Positions 8,059 through 16,736 of a DNA stretch of 35,207 nt are shown one piece after another (the stretch's first letter is position 1; each line of letters starts with the position of its first letter). Source of the DNA: Actinospica durhamensis (lineage in GTDB: Bacteria; Actinomycetota; Actinomycetes; Streptomycetales; Catenulisporaceae); the NCBI RefSeq assembly GCF_018139695.1, contig NZ_JAGSOG010000065.1, positions 1-35,207 of the forward strand, given 5' to 3'. The notes below the pieces were generated by a model. It was not told the DNA's origin. It worked only from the letters and a program-made list of their open reading frames with translations, and ran no database searches. The position numbers were made by a program, and so were the translations under genes.

Positions 8059-9908
8059 ACCCGACGCTCAATCCGCTCCTGCGCCGATACCGCGCCCCGG
8101 CCGGCTACCTGCTGCTCGCGGTCCTCGCCTACCTGCTGCCCTACCAGCTGGGCAGCTACGACATGCACGTACTCGACACCGCGTTCGTCTTCGGCATCCT
8201 GGCCATCGGCCTGGGCATCGTGATGGGCATCGCCGGGCAGATCAACCTCGCCCAGATCACGCTGATGGGCGTCGGCGCGTACACCACCGCCGTGCTCACC
8301 ACCCAGGAGAACTACGGGTTCTGGGTCGCCGCGATCCTCGCGGTGCTCGCCTCAGGACTGGTCGGGCTGATCATCGGGGTGCCCGCGCTGCGCGTGCAGT
8401 CGCACTACCTCGGCATCGTCACCCTCGGGCTCTCGCTCGCCTTCACCGACTGGGTCACCACCTCGACCCTGGCCGGCAGCGGCTCGGGCATCTCCGGCAT
8501 CCCCGTCCCGCCGCTCGGCGGCATCGACCTGTCCGACGACTACCTCTACTACTACCTCGAACTCGTGGTGTTCGTCCTCTCCCTCGCCTTCGGCCTGTTC
8601 GTCGTGCGCACCAGGCTCGGCCGGCGGATGCGGGCCATGCGCGACGACCCGCTGGCCGCCGGGTCGGGCGGCGCGCGCATCCCCGTGCTGCGGATGACCG
8701 CGTTCCTGCTCGCCGGGCTCTACGGCGGGGTGGCCGGAGTGCTCTACGCGGGCCTGATCCGCTTCGTCGCCCCGGAGACCTTCAGCACCGCCGACATGTT
8801 CCTGCTGCTCGCCATGGTCGTCATCGGCGGCCGCCAGAGCCTGTGGGGCTGCGTCATCGGCGCGCTCGCGCTCTCGGTGGTCCAGGACGAACTGACCGAC
8901 CTGTCGACCTACGCGCAACTCGGCTACGGCATCGTCGTCGTCATCACGGCCGTCGTCGCACCGACCGGCCTCGCCGGACTCCCCGGGCGAATTCGACCAC
9001 TGATCCGAAGGCAGCGGGAACAGCCCGCGCTCGCGCCGTTCCAGCCGTACCCGGCCACAGCCGCGGCGCGGGAGACCGCGACCGGGCGCGAGCTGCTACG
9101 CCTGGATGCGGTGACGATGCGGTTCAAGGGCCTCACGGCGCTGCGCGAGGTGTCGCTGAGTGTCGGGGCCGGCGAGATCCGCGGCATCGTGGGTCCCAAC
9201 GGATCCGGCAAGACCACCCTGTTCAACGTCATCAGCGGGCTCTACCAGGCTTCGCAGGGCACGGTCTCCTTCGCCGACCGGCACGTCCACAACCTGCGTC
9301 CCTACCGGCTGAGCGACCTGGGCCTTTCGCGCACCTTCCAGAACCTGCGGCTGTTCCGGGAGCTGACCGTGCGCGAACACGTCATGGTCGGGCTCGACCG
9401 CACCCGGCCCGGATGGGCGTGGCGCTACGCGATCTGGCCGGTCGGGGTGTGGCGGGCCGAACGCCGGCTCGGCGCGCAGGCGGACGAGCTGCTGGACCGC
9501 TACGGCCTGGCCGGCTTCGCCAAGGCCACCCCGTACGCCCTGCCCTACGGCATCCAGCGCCGGGTCGAACTCGCCCGCGCGATGGCGGGCGAGCCGCGCC
9601 TGCTGCTGCTCGACGAACCCGCCGCGGGCCTGAACGCCACCGAGAAGGCGCAGCTGGTCGAGATCGTGCGCTCCATCCGCGACCACGGCACCACCGTGAT
9701 CATCATCGAGCACGACATGGGCCTGGTCATGTCGCTGTGCGGCAAGGTCACCGTCCTGGCCGCCGGCCAGGTCATCGCCGAGGGCGCACCGGCCGACGTG
9801 GCCGCGAACCCCTCCGTCATCGAGGCCTACCTCGGCCGCGCCGCCGCGCCCCGGCAGACCGACGCCGCCGAACCGGCCCCGAGCAAGACCAAGGAGCCCA
9901 CCGTATGA
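8055..9908 (+). CDS. Fused ABC permease-ATPase (LivM-LivG fusion)
   Basis: One 617-codon reading frame joins two normally separate proteins. Residues 1 to about 315 form a LivM-type permease with multiple membrane helices (FGILAIGLGIVMGIAGQINLAQ near the start and the RTRLGRRMRAMRDDPLAA loop). After a Pro/Ala-rich linker, residues from about 350 form a LivG-type ATPase. The ATPase has Walker A GPNGSGKT (380-387), Walker B LLLLDEPAAGLN and a His switch in IIIEHDMG. The signature segment reads LPYGIQRRVELARAM rather than a canonical LSGGQ, as is common in LivG proteins. The gene is coupled by ATGA at both ends. Such fusions fix the stoichiometry of permease and ATPase. Confidence 0.92.
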   Translation: MNPTLNPLLRRYRAPAGYLLLAVLAYLLPYQLGSYDMHVLDTAFVFGILAIGLGIVMGIAGQINLAQITLMGVGAYTTAVLTTQENYGFWVAAILAVLASGLVGLIIGVPALRVQSHYLGIVTLGLSLAFTDWVTTSTLAGSGSGISGIPVPPLGGIDLSDDYLYYYLELVVFVLSLAFGLFVVRTRLGRRMRAMRDDPLAAGSGGARIPVLRMTAFLLAGLYGGVAGVLYAGLIRFVAPETFSTADMFLLLAMVVIGGRQSLWGCVIGALALSVVQDELTDLSTYAQLGYGIVVVITAVVAPTGLAGLPGRIRPLIRRQREQPALAPFQPYPATAAARETATGRELLRLDAVTMRFKGLTALREVSLSVGAGEIRGIVGPNGSGKTTLFNVISGLYQASQGTVSFADRHVHNLRPYRLSDLGLSRTFQNLRLFRELTVREHVMVGLDRTRPGWAWRYAIWPVGVWRAERRLGAQADELLDRYGLAGFAKATPYALPYGIQRRVELARAMAGEPRLLLLDEPAAGLNATEKAQLVEIVRSIRDHGTTVIIIEHDMGLVMSLCGKVTVLAAGQVIAEGAPADVAANPSVIEAYLGRAAAPRQTDAAEPAPSKTKEPTV

Positions 9909-10645
9909 GTACTGCTGTCGCAGCTCCGCCGCACACCAGGCAATTGCGCGTCGAAGACCTCAGCGTGCGCTACGGCGGGGTCAGGGCGGTCGAGTCCGTC
10001 AGCTTCTCGATCGCCCCCGGCGAGGCGCTCGGCATCATCGGGGCCAACGGCGCCGGCAAGACCTCGACCCTGCGCGCCCTGATGGGACTCGTGCCCCGGG
10101 CCGCGGGCACCGTCCGCTACGGGGAGCGCAACCTCACCAAGGCCTCCGCGCACACGATGGTGCGCCACGGCATCGGCTACGTACCCGAAGGCAGGCACGT
10201 CTTCTCCGGCCTGTCGGTGGAGAAGAACCTGCTGCTCGGCGGGTACAGCCGGGGCTGGCGCAAGGCGAACCAGGAGGCGCTCGACGGCGTCTACGCCCGC
10301 TTCCCCGTCCTGGCGGAGATGGCCGGCCGGCCCGCCGGAGCGCTGTCCGGCGGCCAGCAGCAGATGCTCGCCATCGGCAGGGCCCTGATGCCCAAGCCCA
10401 GCCTCGTGCTGCTCGACGAACCCTCCATGGGCCTGTCCCCGAAGCTCGTCGAGGAGATCCTCGACATCCTCACCGGCCTGCGCGCGGCCGGGCTCAGCCT
10501 GCTGCTGGTCGAACAGAACGCCGAACTCGCCTTCGGTGCGACCGGCCGGTGCCTGGTCATGGAGAACGGCCGCGTGGTCATGGAGGGCGACGTCGCCCGG
10601 CTGCGCGCGGACGACCGGGTCCAACGCAGCTACCTGGGCCTGTAG
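9905..10645 (+). CDS. Branched-chain amino acid-type ABC transporter ATPase, LivF-like
   Basis: The 246-residue ATP-binding protein has Walker A GANGAGKT, the LSGGQQQ signature (preceded by GA), Walker B LVLLDEPSMGLSP and the LLLVEQN His-loop region that in LivF carries Gln/Asn instead of His. The GYVPEGRHVFSGLSV segment is characteristic of LivF. It is the second ATPase of the importer, pairing with the LivG half of the fused protein. The start overlaps the preceding stop in ATGA, and a 29-bp gap leads to the dehydrogenase gene. Confidence 0.95.
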   Translation: MSTAVAAPPHTRQLRVEDLSVRYGGVRAVESVSFSIAPGEALGIIGANGAGKTSTLRALMGLVPRAAGTVRYGERNLTKASAHTMVRHGIGYVPEGRHVFSGLSVEKNLLLGGYSRGWRKANQEALDGVYARFPVLAEMAGRPAGALSGGQQQMLAIGRALMPKPSLVLLDEPSMGLSPKLVEEILDILTGLRAAGLSLLLVEQNAELAFGATGRCLVMENGRVVMEGDVARLRADDRVQRSYLGL

Positions 10646-10674
10646 AGACACCCGTGAGAGACAAGGTAGGCACG

Positions 10675-11604
10675 ATGAACGCGCTGCACCAGCCCTCATA
10701 CCTCACCGGCCTGATCGGCGCGGGCATCGGCCCCTCGCTCAGCCCGCCGCTGCACCACAGCGAGGCCGCCCGGCACAGCCTGCGGCTGCTCTACCGCATC
10801 ATCGACATCGACGTGCTCGGCGCGGAACCCGAGGAGGCCGGGCGGCTCCTCGCCGCCGCGCGCACGCTCGGATTCGACGGGCTCAACATCACCCATCCGT
10901 GCAAGCAGGTCATCATCGAGCACCTCGACGCACTCGACCCCGAAGCCGCCGCCCTCGGCGCGGTCAACACCGTCGTACTGCGCGACGGCCGCGCCGTCGG
11001 CTACAACACCGACTCCCTCGGCTTCGCCCGCGGATTCGTCCGCACCCTCCCGGACGTGCCGCGCGACGCGGTCGTCCAGCTCGGCGCGGGCGGCGCCGGG
11101 TCCGCGGTCGCCCACGCCCTGCTCGGCGAGATCGTCGGCGCACGGCGGCTGACCATCGTGGACCGGCAGGCCGACCGTGCCCGGGCCCTGGCCGCCGCGC
11201 TGCGCCGACGGTTCGGCGAGGAGTGCGCCGTGGCGGCCGCGCCGGAGAACCTCGCCGAACACCTCGAAGGGGCCGACGGGCTGGTGAACGCGACCCCCGT
11301 CGGCATGGCCGCCCACCCCGGGCTGCCGCTCCCGGACGCACTCGTGCGCGAGGACCTGTGGGTCGCCGAGGTCGTGTACATGCCGCTGGAGACCGAACTG
11401 CTGCGCCTGGCCCGGGAGCGCGGCTGCCGCACCGTCGACGGCGGCGGCATGCTCGTCTACCAGGCCGCGGAGGCGTTCCGCCTGTTCACCGGGCGCGACC
11501 CGGACATCGACGCGATGTTCGAGGACTACCACGCACTCGTCGCGCCGGGCGGCGTCGAGCCGGCCGCCGCAGCGCCGGCCGCCGTCGCACCCGATCCGGA
11601 GTGA
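10675..11604 (+). CDS. Quinate/shikimate dehydrogenase (AroE superfamily), probably catabolic and NAD-dependent
   Basis: The 309-residue protein shows the shikimate dehydrogenase motifs SLSPPLHHSEA (21-31), NITHPCKQ with catalytic Lys77, GAVNTVV, and YNTDSLGF with Asp113. The nucleotide motif GAGGAG is at 137-142, followed by NATPVGM. After the second beta strand it has IVDRQ, with Asp163 where NADPH-specific AroE enzymes carry Asn-Arg. An acidic residue there is seen in NAD-dependent quinate/shikimate dehydrogenases of actinobacteria and favours NAD+. ATG 10675 is chosen because AAGG (10663-10666) precedes it; an in-frame GTG lies at 10654. It sits between an importer and QuiC, so a catabolic role (shikimate or quinate to the 3-dehydro acid) is more likely than aromatic biosynthesis. 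Confidence 0.88.
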   Translation: MNALHQPSYLTGLIGAGIGPSLSPPLHHSEAARHSLRLLYRIIDIDVLGAEPEEAGRLLAAARTLGFDGLNITHPCKQVIIEHLDALDPEAAALGAVNTVVLRDGRAVGYNTDSLGFARGFVRTLPDVPRDAVVQLGAGGAGSAVAHALLGEIVGARRLTIVDRQADRARALAAALRRRFGEECAVAAAPENLAEHLEGADGLVNATPVGMAAHPGLPLPDALVREDLWVAEVVYMPLETELLRLARERGCRTVDGGGMLVYQAAEAFRLFTGRDPDIDAMFEDYHALVAPGGVEPAAAAPAAVAPDPE

Positions 11605-11618
11605 GGGGATCAGCAGCC

Positions 11619-13400
11619 ATGCGCACCTGTATCGCCACCGTCTCGCTCAGCGGCTCGCTCACCGAGAAGCTCGCCGCCTGTGCCGCCGCCGGATTCGACG
11701 GGATCGAGATCTTCGAACCCGATCTCGTGGCCAGTCCGCTCTCACCCGAGCAGATCGCCGAACGCGCCCGCGAACTCGGCCTGAGCATCGACCTCTACCA
11801 GCCGCTGCGCGAGTTCGAGGCCGTCGACGAGGACGAGTTCACCCGCAACCTGCGCCGGGCGCGGCGCAAGTTCGAGGTCATGCGCCGCCTCGGCACCGAC
11901 CTGCTGCTGGTGTGCTCCAACGTCTCCCCGCGCACCGTCGACGACGACGCACTGGCCGCGGCCCAACTCGGCCTGCTCGCGGACGCCGCCGCCGAACACG
12001 GCATCCGCATCGCCTACGAGGCGCTGGCCTGGGGCACCGCCGTCAACACCTACGCGCACTCCTGGCGCATCGTCGAAGCGGCCGACCGCCCGAACCTCGG
12101 CCTGTGCCTCGACAGCTTCCACATCCTCGCCCGCGACGGCGACCCCCGCGGCATCGAGCAGATCCCCGGCGACAAGATCTTCTTCCTTCAGCTCGCCGAC
12201 GCCCCGCGCACCACCATGGACATCCTGCAGTGGAGCAGACACCTGCGATGCTTCCCGGGGCAGGGCGGCTTCGACGTGGCCGGCGTCACCGGGGCCGCGC
12301 TGAAGGCGGGCTATCACGGCCCGCTCTCGCTCGAGGTGTTCAACGACGAGTTCCGCCAGGCCGACTCGGCACGCACCGCCGTCGACGGCCGCCGCTCCCT
12401 GATCCGCCTGCAAGAACAGCTCGGCATCCTCGACCTGCCGGCCGCCCCCGCGCCCAGCGGCATCGCCTACGCGCAGATCAGCGCCGCCGACCCGGAGCGG
12501 GTGCGCCGACAGTTGACCGCGCTCGGGTTCACCACCGACGGCTGGTCACGCCAGGGCGACCTCGTCGAGACCTGGCAGCAGGGCGACGCCCGCATCCTGA
12601 TCACCACCGGTTCCGCCGGCCGCGACTCCCACCGCGACTCCCACCACGACGTGGCCAGGCTCACCGCCATCGGCCTGCACACCCCGGACCCCGCCGCGGC
12701 CGCCAAGCGCGCCGAACACCTCCTCGCCCCGGTCCTGCCCCGTGACCACCGGCCGCAGGAAGCCGTGATCGCGCCGGACGGCTCCCTGCTCTACCTGGTC
12801 CCCGCCCCGCCCGAAGGCGCGTCCGACGGCGGCCCGAACGCGCCCACAACCGTCGTGATCGACCATGTCGCGCTCACCCAGCAGTGGCACGGCTTCGACG
12901 AAGCCGCGCTGTTCTACAGCAGCGTGCTAGGCCTCACCCTGCGCGAGAGCGTGGAACTCGCCGACCCGCGCGGCCTGTTTCGCAGCCGCACCGTCACCAA
13001 CGCCGACGAATCCGTCCGCCTCGCCCTCAACCTCGCCCCGCATCCCGCGCATATCGACCAGCACGCGCAGCACGTCGCCTTCGCGGTCCCGAGCGTCATC
13101 GACGCGGTGCGCAGACTGCGTGCCGCCGGCCACGACACCCTCGCCATCCCCGCGAACTACTACGACGACCTCGACGCCCGGTTCGACCTGCCCGCCCAGA
13201 CGCTGGTGCGGCTGCGCGAACTCGGCATCCTCTACGACCGCGACGAGCACGGCGAGTTCCTGCACTGCTACACCGAGAGCGTCGGACGGGTCTTCTTCGA
13301 ACTCCTCCAACGTGTCGGCGGCTACCGCGGCTACGGCGCCGCCAACGCCCCCGTACGCATGGCAGCGCAGCACAACCACACGATCACCGCCGGTCGATAG
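11619..13400 (+). CDS. quiC: 3-Dehydroshikimate dehydratase, two-domain QuiC type
   Basis: The 593-residue protein fuses an N-terminal TIM-barrel (AP endonuclease 2/sugar isomerase-like) domain to a C-terminal VOC/4-hydroxyphenylpyruvate dioxygenase-like domain. This is the architecture of Pseudomonas-type QuiC, which dehydrates 3-dehydroshikimate to protocatechuate. Candidate metal ligands of the barrel are Glu134, Asp165, Gln191 and Glu239, in IAYEALAWG, CLDSFHIL, FLQLADAP and LSLEVFND. The C-terminal domain keeps a His-His-Glu triad at His416, His485 and Glu561. The gene starts 14 bp after the dehydrogenase stop. No protocatechuate ring-cleavage genes are in the window, so further breakdown must be encoded elsewhere. 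Confidence 0.92.
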   Translation: MRTCIATVSLSGSLTEKLAACAAAGFDGIEIFEPDLVASPLSPEQIAERARELGLSIDLYQPLREFEAVDEDEFTRNLRRARRKFEVMRRLGTDLLLVCSNVSPRTVDDDALAAAQLGLLADAAAEHGIRIAYEALAWGTAVNTYAHSWRIVEAADRPNLGLCLDSFHILARDGDPRGIEQIPGDKIFFLQLADAPRTTMDILQWSRHLRCFPGQGGFDVAGVTGAALKAGYHGPLSLEVFNDEFRQADSARTAVDGRRSLIRLQEQLGILDLPAAPAPSGIAYAQISAADPERVRRQLTALGFTTDGWSRQGDLVETWQQGDARILITTGSAGRDSHRDSHHDVARLTAIGLHTPDPAAAAKRAEHLLAPVLPRDHRPQEAVIAPDGSLLYLVPAPPEGASDGGPNAPTTVVIDHVALTQQWHGFDEAALFYSSVLGLTLRESVELADPRGLFRSRTVTNADESVRLALNLAPHPAHIDQHAQHVAFAVPSVIDAVRRLRAAGHDTLAIPANYYDDLDARFDLPAQTLVRLRELGILYDRDEHGEFLHCYTESVGRVFFELLQRVGGYRGYGAANAPVRMAAQHNHTITAGR

Positions 13401-13410
13401 ACTGTATCGA
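13394..13410. promoter_or_regulatory. Candidate TetR operator (TCGATA-N5-TATCGA dyad)
   Basis: A perfect 6-bp inverted repeat with a 5-bp spacer lies across the end of quiC and the 36-bp gap before the TetR gene. Placement immediately upstream of the regulator suggests autoregulation. The half-sites are short, so chance occurrence is possible. Confidence 0.35.
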
Positions 13411-13436
13411 TCGCTCCCCTTGCAGCAAGGAGCCGC

Positions 13437-14102
13437 ATGGCCACCGACGACGCCCCGTCCGCCCCGGCGAAGGAGCGCACGCGCGACCCCGAGCGAACCC
13501 GCTCCGAGATCCTCGAGGTCGCCACCGCCGAATTCGCCAAGCTCGGCTACGCCGGCGCCCGGGTGGACGAGATCGCCGCGCGGACCCGCACCACCAAGCG
13601 CATGATCTACTACTACTTCGGCGGCAAGGAACAGCTGTTCATCGCGGTGCTCGAGCAGGCCTACAACCGGATCCGCGCCAACGAGCAGGACCTCGACGTC
13701 TCCCACCTCGACCCGGTCAGCGCCGTCCGCCGGCTCGCCGAGATCAGCTTCGACCACCACGAGGCCCACCCCGAGTTCATCCGCCTGGTGAGCATCGAGA
13801 ACATCCACGACGCCGAACACATCATCAAGTCCGAGACCCTCTCCGACCTGAACTGGCCCGCCATCGAGATCATCCACAAGGTCCTCGCCGCCGGCCGCGA
13901 ACAGGGCGTGTTCAAGGCCGACGCCGACGCCGTGGACGTCCATGCGATCATCAGTTCGTTCTGCTTCTTCCGCGTCTCGAACCGCGCCACCTTCGGCACC
14001 CTCTTCCACCGCGACCTGACCGACCCGGCCCTGCGCGAGCACTACCGCCGCATGCTCGGCGACCTGGTCGTGCGCTATCTCGCCGCGGACCCGGCCGACT
14101 GA
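13437..14102 (+). CDS. TetR-family transcriptional regulator
   Basis: The 221-residue protein has a TetR N-terminal helix-turn-helix at about residues 18-68 (RSEILEVATAEFAKLGYAGARVDEIAARTRTTKRMIYYYFGGKEQLF), followed by an all-helical ligand domain. A strong AAGGAG (13427-13432) precedes the ATG. It follows quiC in the same orientation, and TetR-type regulators are found with quinate/shikimate catabolic genes in other bacteria. It probably senses a hydroaromatic acid and controls the transporter-dehydrogenase-quiC run, while the IclR protein may control the upstream part. Confidence 0.9.
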   Translation: MATDDAPSAPAKERTRDPERTRSEILEVATAEFAKLGYAGARVDEIAARTRTTKRMIYYYFGGKEQLFIAVLEQAYNRIRANEQDLDVSHLDPVSAVRRLAEISFDHHEAHPEFIRLVSIENIHDAEHIIKSETLSDLNWPAIEIIHKVLAAGREQGVFKADADAVDVHAIISSFCFFRVSNRATFGTLFHRDLTDPALREHYRRMLGDLVVRYLAADPAD

Positions 14103-14136
14103 GGCGGCGTCGAAGAACGGGCCCCTCGACGCCGCC
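14103..14136. terminator. Bidirectional hairpin terminator between convergent genes
   Basis: GGCGGCGTCGA (14103-14113) and TCGACGCCGCC (14126-14136) are a perfect 11-bp inverted repeat around a 12-nt loop. The hairpin starts at the base after the TetR stop and lies just downstream of the convergent desaturase gene. It lacks a U-tract, as is common for actinobacterial terminators. Confidence 0.8.
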
Positions 14137-14154
14137 GTGGCAGAGCTTTCCGAC

Positions 14155-15147
14155 TCAGCCCTTCGAGGCCTTCCGGTTCTTCCACACCTCGCGCGTCACG
14201 ATCGCGAAGAACTCGGCATAGCTGCGCTGCACGTGGACGCCGAATTCGCGGACGTCCTCGTGCCGATCCCGCAGCCGGCTGAGCGGGACGTTCATCGCGG
14301 CGTGGTGCTCGATGTGCAGGTTGTTCCCGTTGGTGAACCAGGTCGTCAGCCGGCTGCCGGTGATCGTCCGGGTGTTGCGCAGCACGTCGACGCTGGTGGA
14401 GTCGCACAGGATGTGCTCGGGCAGCTCCACCAGGAAGTGCATCGGCATCGACAGGACGAAGGGGATCAGCCACAGCCGCAGCACCAGCGGGGCTCCGCCC
14501 GCGCCGCAGGCCGCGGCCAGCAGGAGGATGAAGACCCCGAACCAGCGGTACTCGCTCACGATCGCCCTGCGCGCCTTCGGGGCGATCTGGCCCATGTCGT
14601 ACTGCCAGCGGCCGGTCGCGCACCTGGCGATGTCGCGGCCCACGTTGGCGATCCGGCGGACGTCGAACAGGCCCTTGGCCAGGGCGCCGAGGGTGAGCGG
14701 TTTGCGGGTGTCGAAGCCGAAGAACTCCGTGTCCTGAGGTGTGCCGAGGAAGCGGTGGTGTTGGAGATGCCGCACCCGGTAGTGGCTGTAGGACACCAGC
14801 ATCGGCGTGCCCAGCGGCACGCCGACGAGCCGGTGCGGGCGCGGGTTGCGGAACGCCGAGTGGTGCAGGCACTGGTGCTGCAACTCCACCGCGTGGGTGT
14901 ACGCCGCCGCCAGGAGCACCATGCCGCACGCGGCGAGCGCGTACTGCGCCTGGATCGCCATCGCTCCTCCGCCGACCAGCATGGCGGCGAGCAGGAACAG
15001 CTTTGCGCCGAACAAGGCCTCGTCCTTGCCGCGCACGGCCGCCCGCTGGAACAGCAGCCGCGGGGCACTCGGTATCTGATCGGTCGCTAACGTAGTACTG
15101 ATCGAAACCACCCGTTTTATGACAGATTGTGGACCGGATGAAGGCAT
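14155..15147 (-). CDS. Membrane fatty acid desaturase/hydroxylase-family protein
   Basis: The 330-residue protein has the three histidine boxes of membrane di-iron desaturases: HQCLHH (91-96), HLQHH (127-131) and NLHIEHH (276-282). Hydrophobic segments lie near 47-85, 204-217 and 221-240. Enzymes of this family insert double bonds or hydroxyl groups in acyl chains or other hydrophobic or carrier-bound substrates. It lies 113 bp downstream of the argininosuccinate lyase gene in the same direction, so it may be the last gene of that cluster or an independent lipid gene. The ATG at 15147 has only a distant GGGAG; a later in-frame start is possible. The substrate is unknown. Confidence 0.82.
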   Translation of the reverse strand: MPSSGPQSVIKRVVSISTTLATDQIPSAPRLLFQRAAVRGKDEALFGAKLFLLAAMLVGGGAMAIQAQYALAACGMVLLAAAYTHAVELQHQCLHHSAFRNPRPHRLVGVPLGTPMLVSYSHYRVRHLQHHRFLGTPQDTEFFGFDTRKPLTLGALAKGLFDVRRIANVGRDIARCATGRWQYDMGQIAPKARRAIVSEYRWFGVFILLLAAACGAGGAPLVLRLWLIPFVLSMPMHFLVELPEHILCDSTSVDVLRNTRTITGSRLTTWFTNGNNLHIEHHAAMNVPLSRLRDRHEDVREFGVHVQRSYAEFFAIVTREVWKNRKASKG

Positions 15148-15158
15148 GCCGGACGGAC

Positions 15159-15180
15159 GCTCCCGGCTGAGCTCGGGAGC
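15159..15180. terminator. 7-bp GC hairpin between ArgH-like and desaturase genes
   Basis: GCTCCCG (15159-15165) and CGGGAGC (15174-15180) form a perfect inverted repeat with an 8-nt loop. It could terminate or attenuate the long leftward operon before the desaturase. There is no U-tract, so the call is weak. Confidence 0.4.
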
Positions 15181-15198
15181 GCCTGTCCGCGTCGTCGT

Positions 15199-15254
15199 GC
15201 TAGATCAGTTGTGCTAGATCAGTTGTCTTAGATCAGTTGTCTTGGCTCAGTAGT
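15199..15254. repeat. Four tandem 14-bp units
   Basis: The 14-bp unit GCTAGATCAGTTGT occurs twice exactly (15199-15212, 15213-15226). A CTTAGATCAGTTGT copy follows (15227-15240), then a degenerate unit, CTTGGCTCAGTAGT (15241-15254, 11 of 14 matching the third copy). The array fills the gap just after the ArgH-like stop codon and is much more AT-rich than its surroundings. Its function is unknown. Confidence 0.8.
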
Positions 15255-15260
15255 GTGGGA

Positions 15261-16736
15261 TCACTTGCCGAGGCGCTCGCGCCATGCCGCGACCTCCTCG
15301 GCCACCCGCTTGGGCGAGGTGCCGCCGAGACTGCGGCGCGAGGTCACCGAGTCCTCCACGCCCAGGACGGTGAACACGTCCGCGGTGATGCGGGCGTCGA
15401 TCTCGCGCATCTGCTCCAGCGAAAGCTCCGCCAGGTCGCGGTCCCGTTCGTCCGCCAGCCGGACGAGCCGGCCGGTGATGTGGTGCGCCTCCCGGAACGG
15501 CATGCCGAGCTCGCGGGTGAGCCAGTCGGCCAGGTCGGTCGCCGTCGCGTGGCCGGAGCCGGCCGCCGCGCGCAGCGCGGCGGTCCGCACCCGCAGGTCG
15601 CCGATCATGCCGATCATGGCCTTGAGACACAGCTCCAGGGTGTCCGCGGCGTCGAAGGTCGTCTCCTTGTCCTCCTGCATGTCCTTGGAGAACGTCAGCG
15701 GCAGCGCCTTCATCACCGTCAGCAGGCCGACCAGCGCGCCGTGGACGCGGCCGGTCTTGCCCCGGATCAGCTCGGCGGCGTCCGGGTTGCGCTTCTGCGG
15801 CATGATCGAGGAGCCGGTGGTCCAGGCGTCCGAGAGTTCGACGAACCGGTACTGCGGGGACATCCACAGCACGATCTCGTCGGCCAGGCGGGACAGGTGC
15901 GTCATGCACAGGGAGGCCGCCGAGAGGTATTCGAGGGCGAAGTCCCGGTCCGAGACCGCGTCCAGCGAGTTGTGCATCGGCCGGGCGAAGCCCAGCAGCT
16001 CGGCGGTGCGCTCGCGGTCGATCGGGAACGAGGTGCCGGCCAGTGCCGCCGCGCCGAGGGGAGATTCGTTCATCCGGTCCCGCGAGTCGCGCAGCCGGCC
16101 GCGGTCGCGCCCGAACATCTCGACGTACGCCATCAGGTGGTGGCCGAAGGACACCGGCTGCGCGCTCTGCAGGTGGGTGTAGCCCGGCATGATGGATTCC
16201 GTGTGCGCTCCGGCCTGCTCGAGCAGCACCCCGATGAGCCGCTCGACCAGCTGCGAGGCGCGGTCGTGCGCGTCGCGCACCCAGAGCCGGAAGCTGGTGG
16301 CGACCTGGTCGTTGCGGCTGCGCGCGGTGTGCAGCCGGCCCGCCGCCGGGCCGATGAGCTCGCCGAGGCGGGCCTCGATGTTCATGTGGATGTCTTCGAG
16401 TTCGACCGAGTACACGAACTCGCCGGCGGTGATCTCGATCCGGATCGCCTCGAGGCCCTGCTTGATCGACGCGGCGTCCTCGGCGGAGACGATGCCCTGC
16501 TCGGAGAGCATCGTGACGTGGGCGACGGAGTTGTCGATGTCCTGCATCGCCATCCGGCGGTCGAAGCCGATGGAGGCGTTGATCTGCGCCATCACCTCGT
16601 CCAGGCCCTCGTCGAACCGGCCGCGGATCAGGTCGCCCTTCGCCGCCGCGTCCTTGGTGGTGTCGTCTTGCACGTGGGTGCTTCCTGTCTGGGTGGAGGG
16701 GATGGGTGCGTTCGGGGGAGTGTCACCGGCGGACAT
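15261..16736 (-). CDS. Argininosuccinate lyase-like enzyme (near-canonical paralogue)
   Basis: This is a fumarase/aspartase-superfamily lyase. Argininosuccinate lyase splits the succinyl adduct of a guanidine into the guanidine and fumarate. Canonical motifs are intact: TARSRNDQ (137-144), [11 protein letters not shown] with catalytic His188, and [12 protein letters not shown] (308-319) with the catalytic serine loop. The frame opens at ATG 16736, overlapping the ATP-grasp stop by 14 bp. An in-frame GTG at 16673 has a good AGGAAG upstream and would give the usual short N-terminus (about 470 residues), so the first 21 codons are doubtful. It is one of two ArgH homologues in the operon. Context suggests guanidino or amidino formation in a specialised metabolite rather than housekeeping arginine synthesis, though arginine supply cannot be excluded. 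Confidence 0.88.
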   Translation of the reverse strand: MSAGDTPPNAPIPSTQTGSTHVQDDTTKDAAAKGDLIRGRFDEGLDEVMAQINASIGFDRRMAMQDIDNSVAHVTMLSEQGIVSAEDAASIKQGLEAIRIEITAGEFVYSVELEDIHMNIEARLGELIGPAAGRLHTARSRNDQVATSFRLWVRDAHDRASQLVERLIGVLLEQAGAHTESIMPGYTHLQSAQPVSFGHHLMAYVEMFGRDRGRLRDSRDRMNESPLGAAALAGTSFPIDRERTAELLGFARPMHNSLDAVSDRDFALEYLSAASLCMTHLSRLADEIVLWMSPQYRFVELSDAWTTGSSIMPQKRNPDAAELIRGKTGRVHGALVGLLTVMKALPLTFSKDMQEDKETTFDAADTLELCLKAMIGMIGDLRVRTAALRAAAGSGHATATDLADWLTRELGMPFREAHHITGRLVRLADERDRDLAELSLEQMREIDARITADVFTVLGVEDSVTSRRSLGGTSPKRVAEEVAAWRERLGK

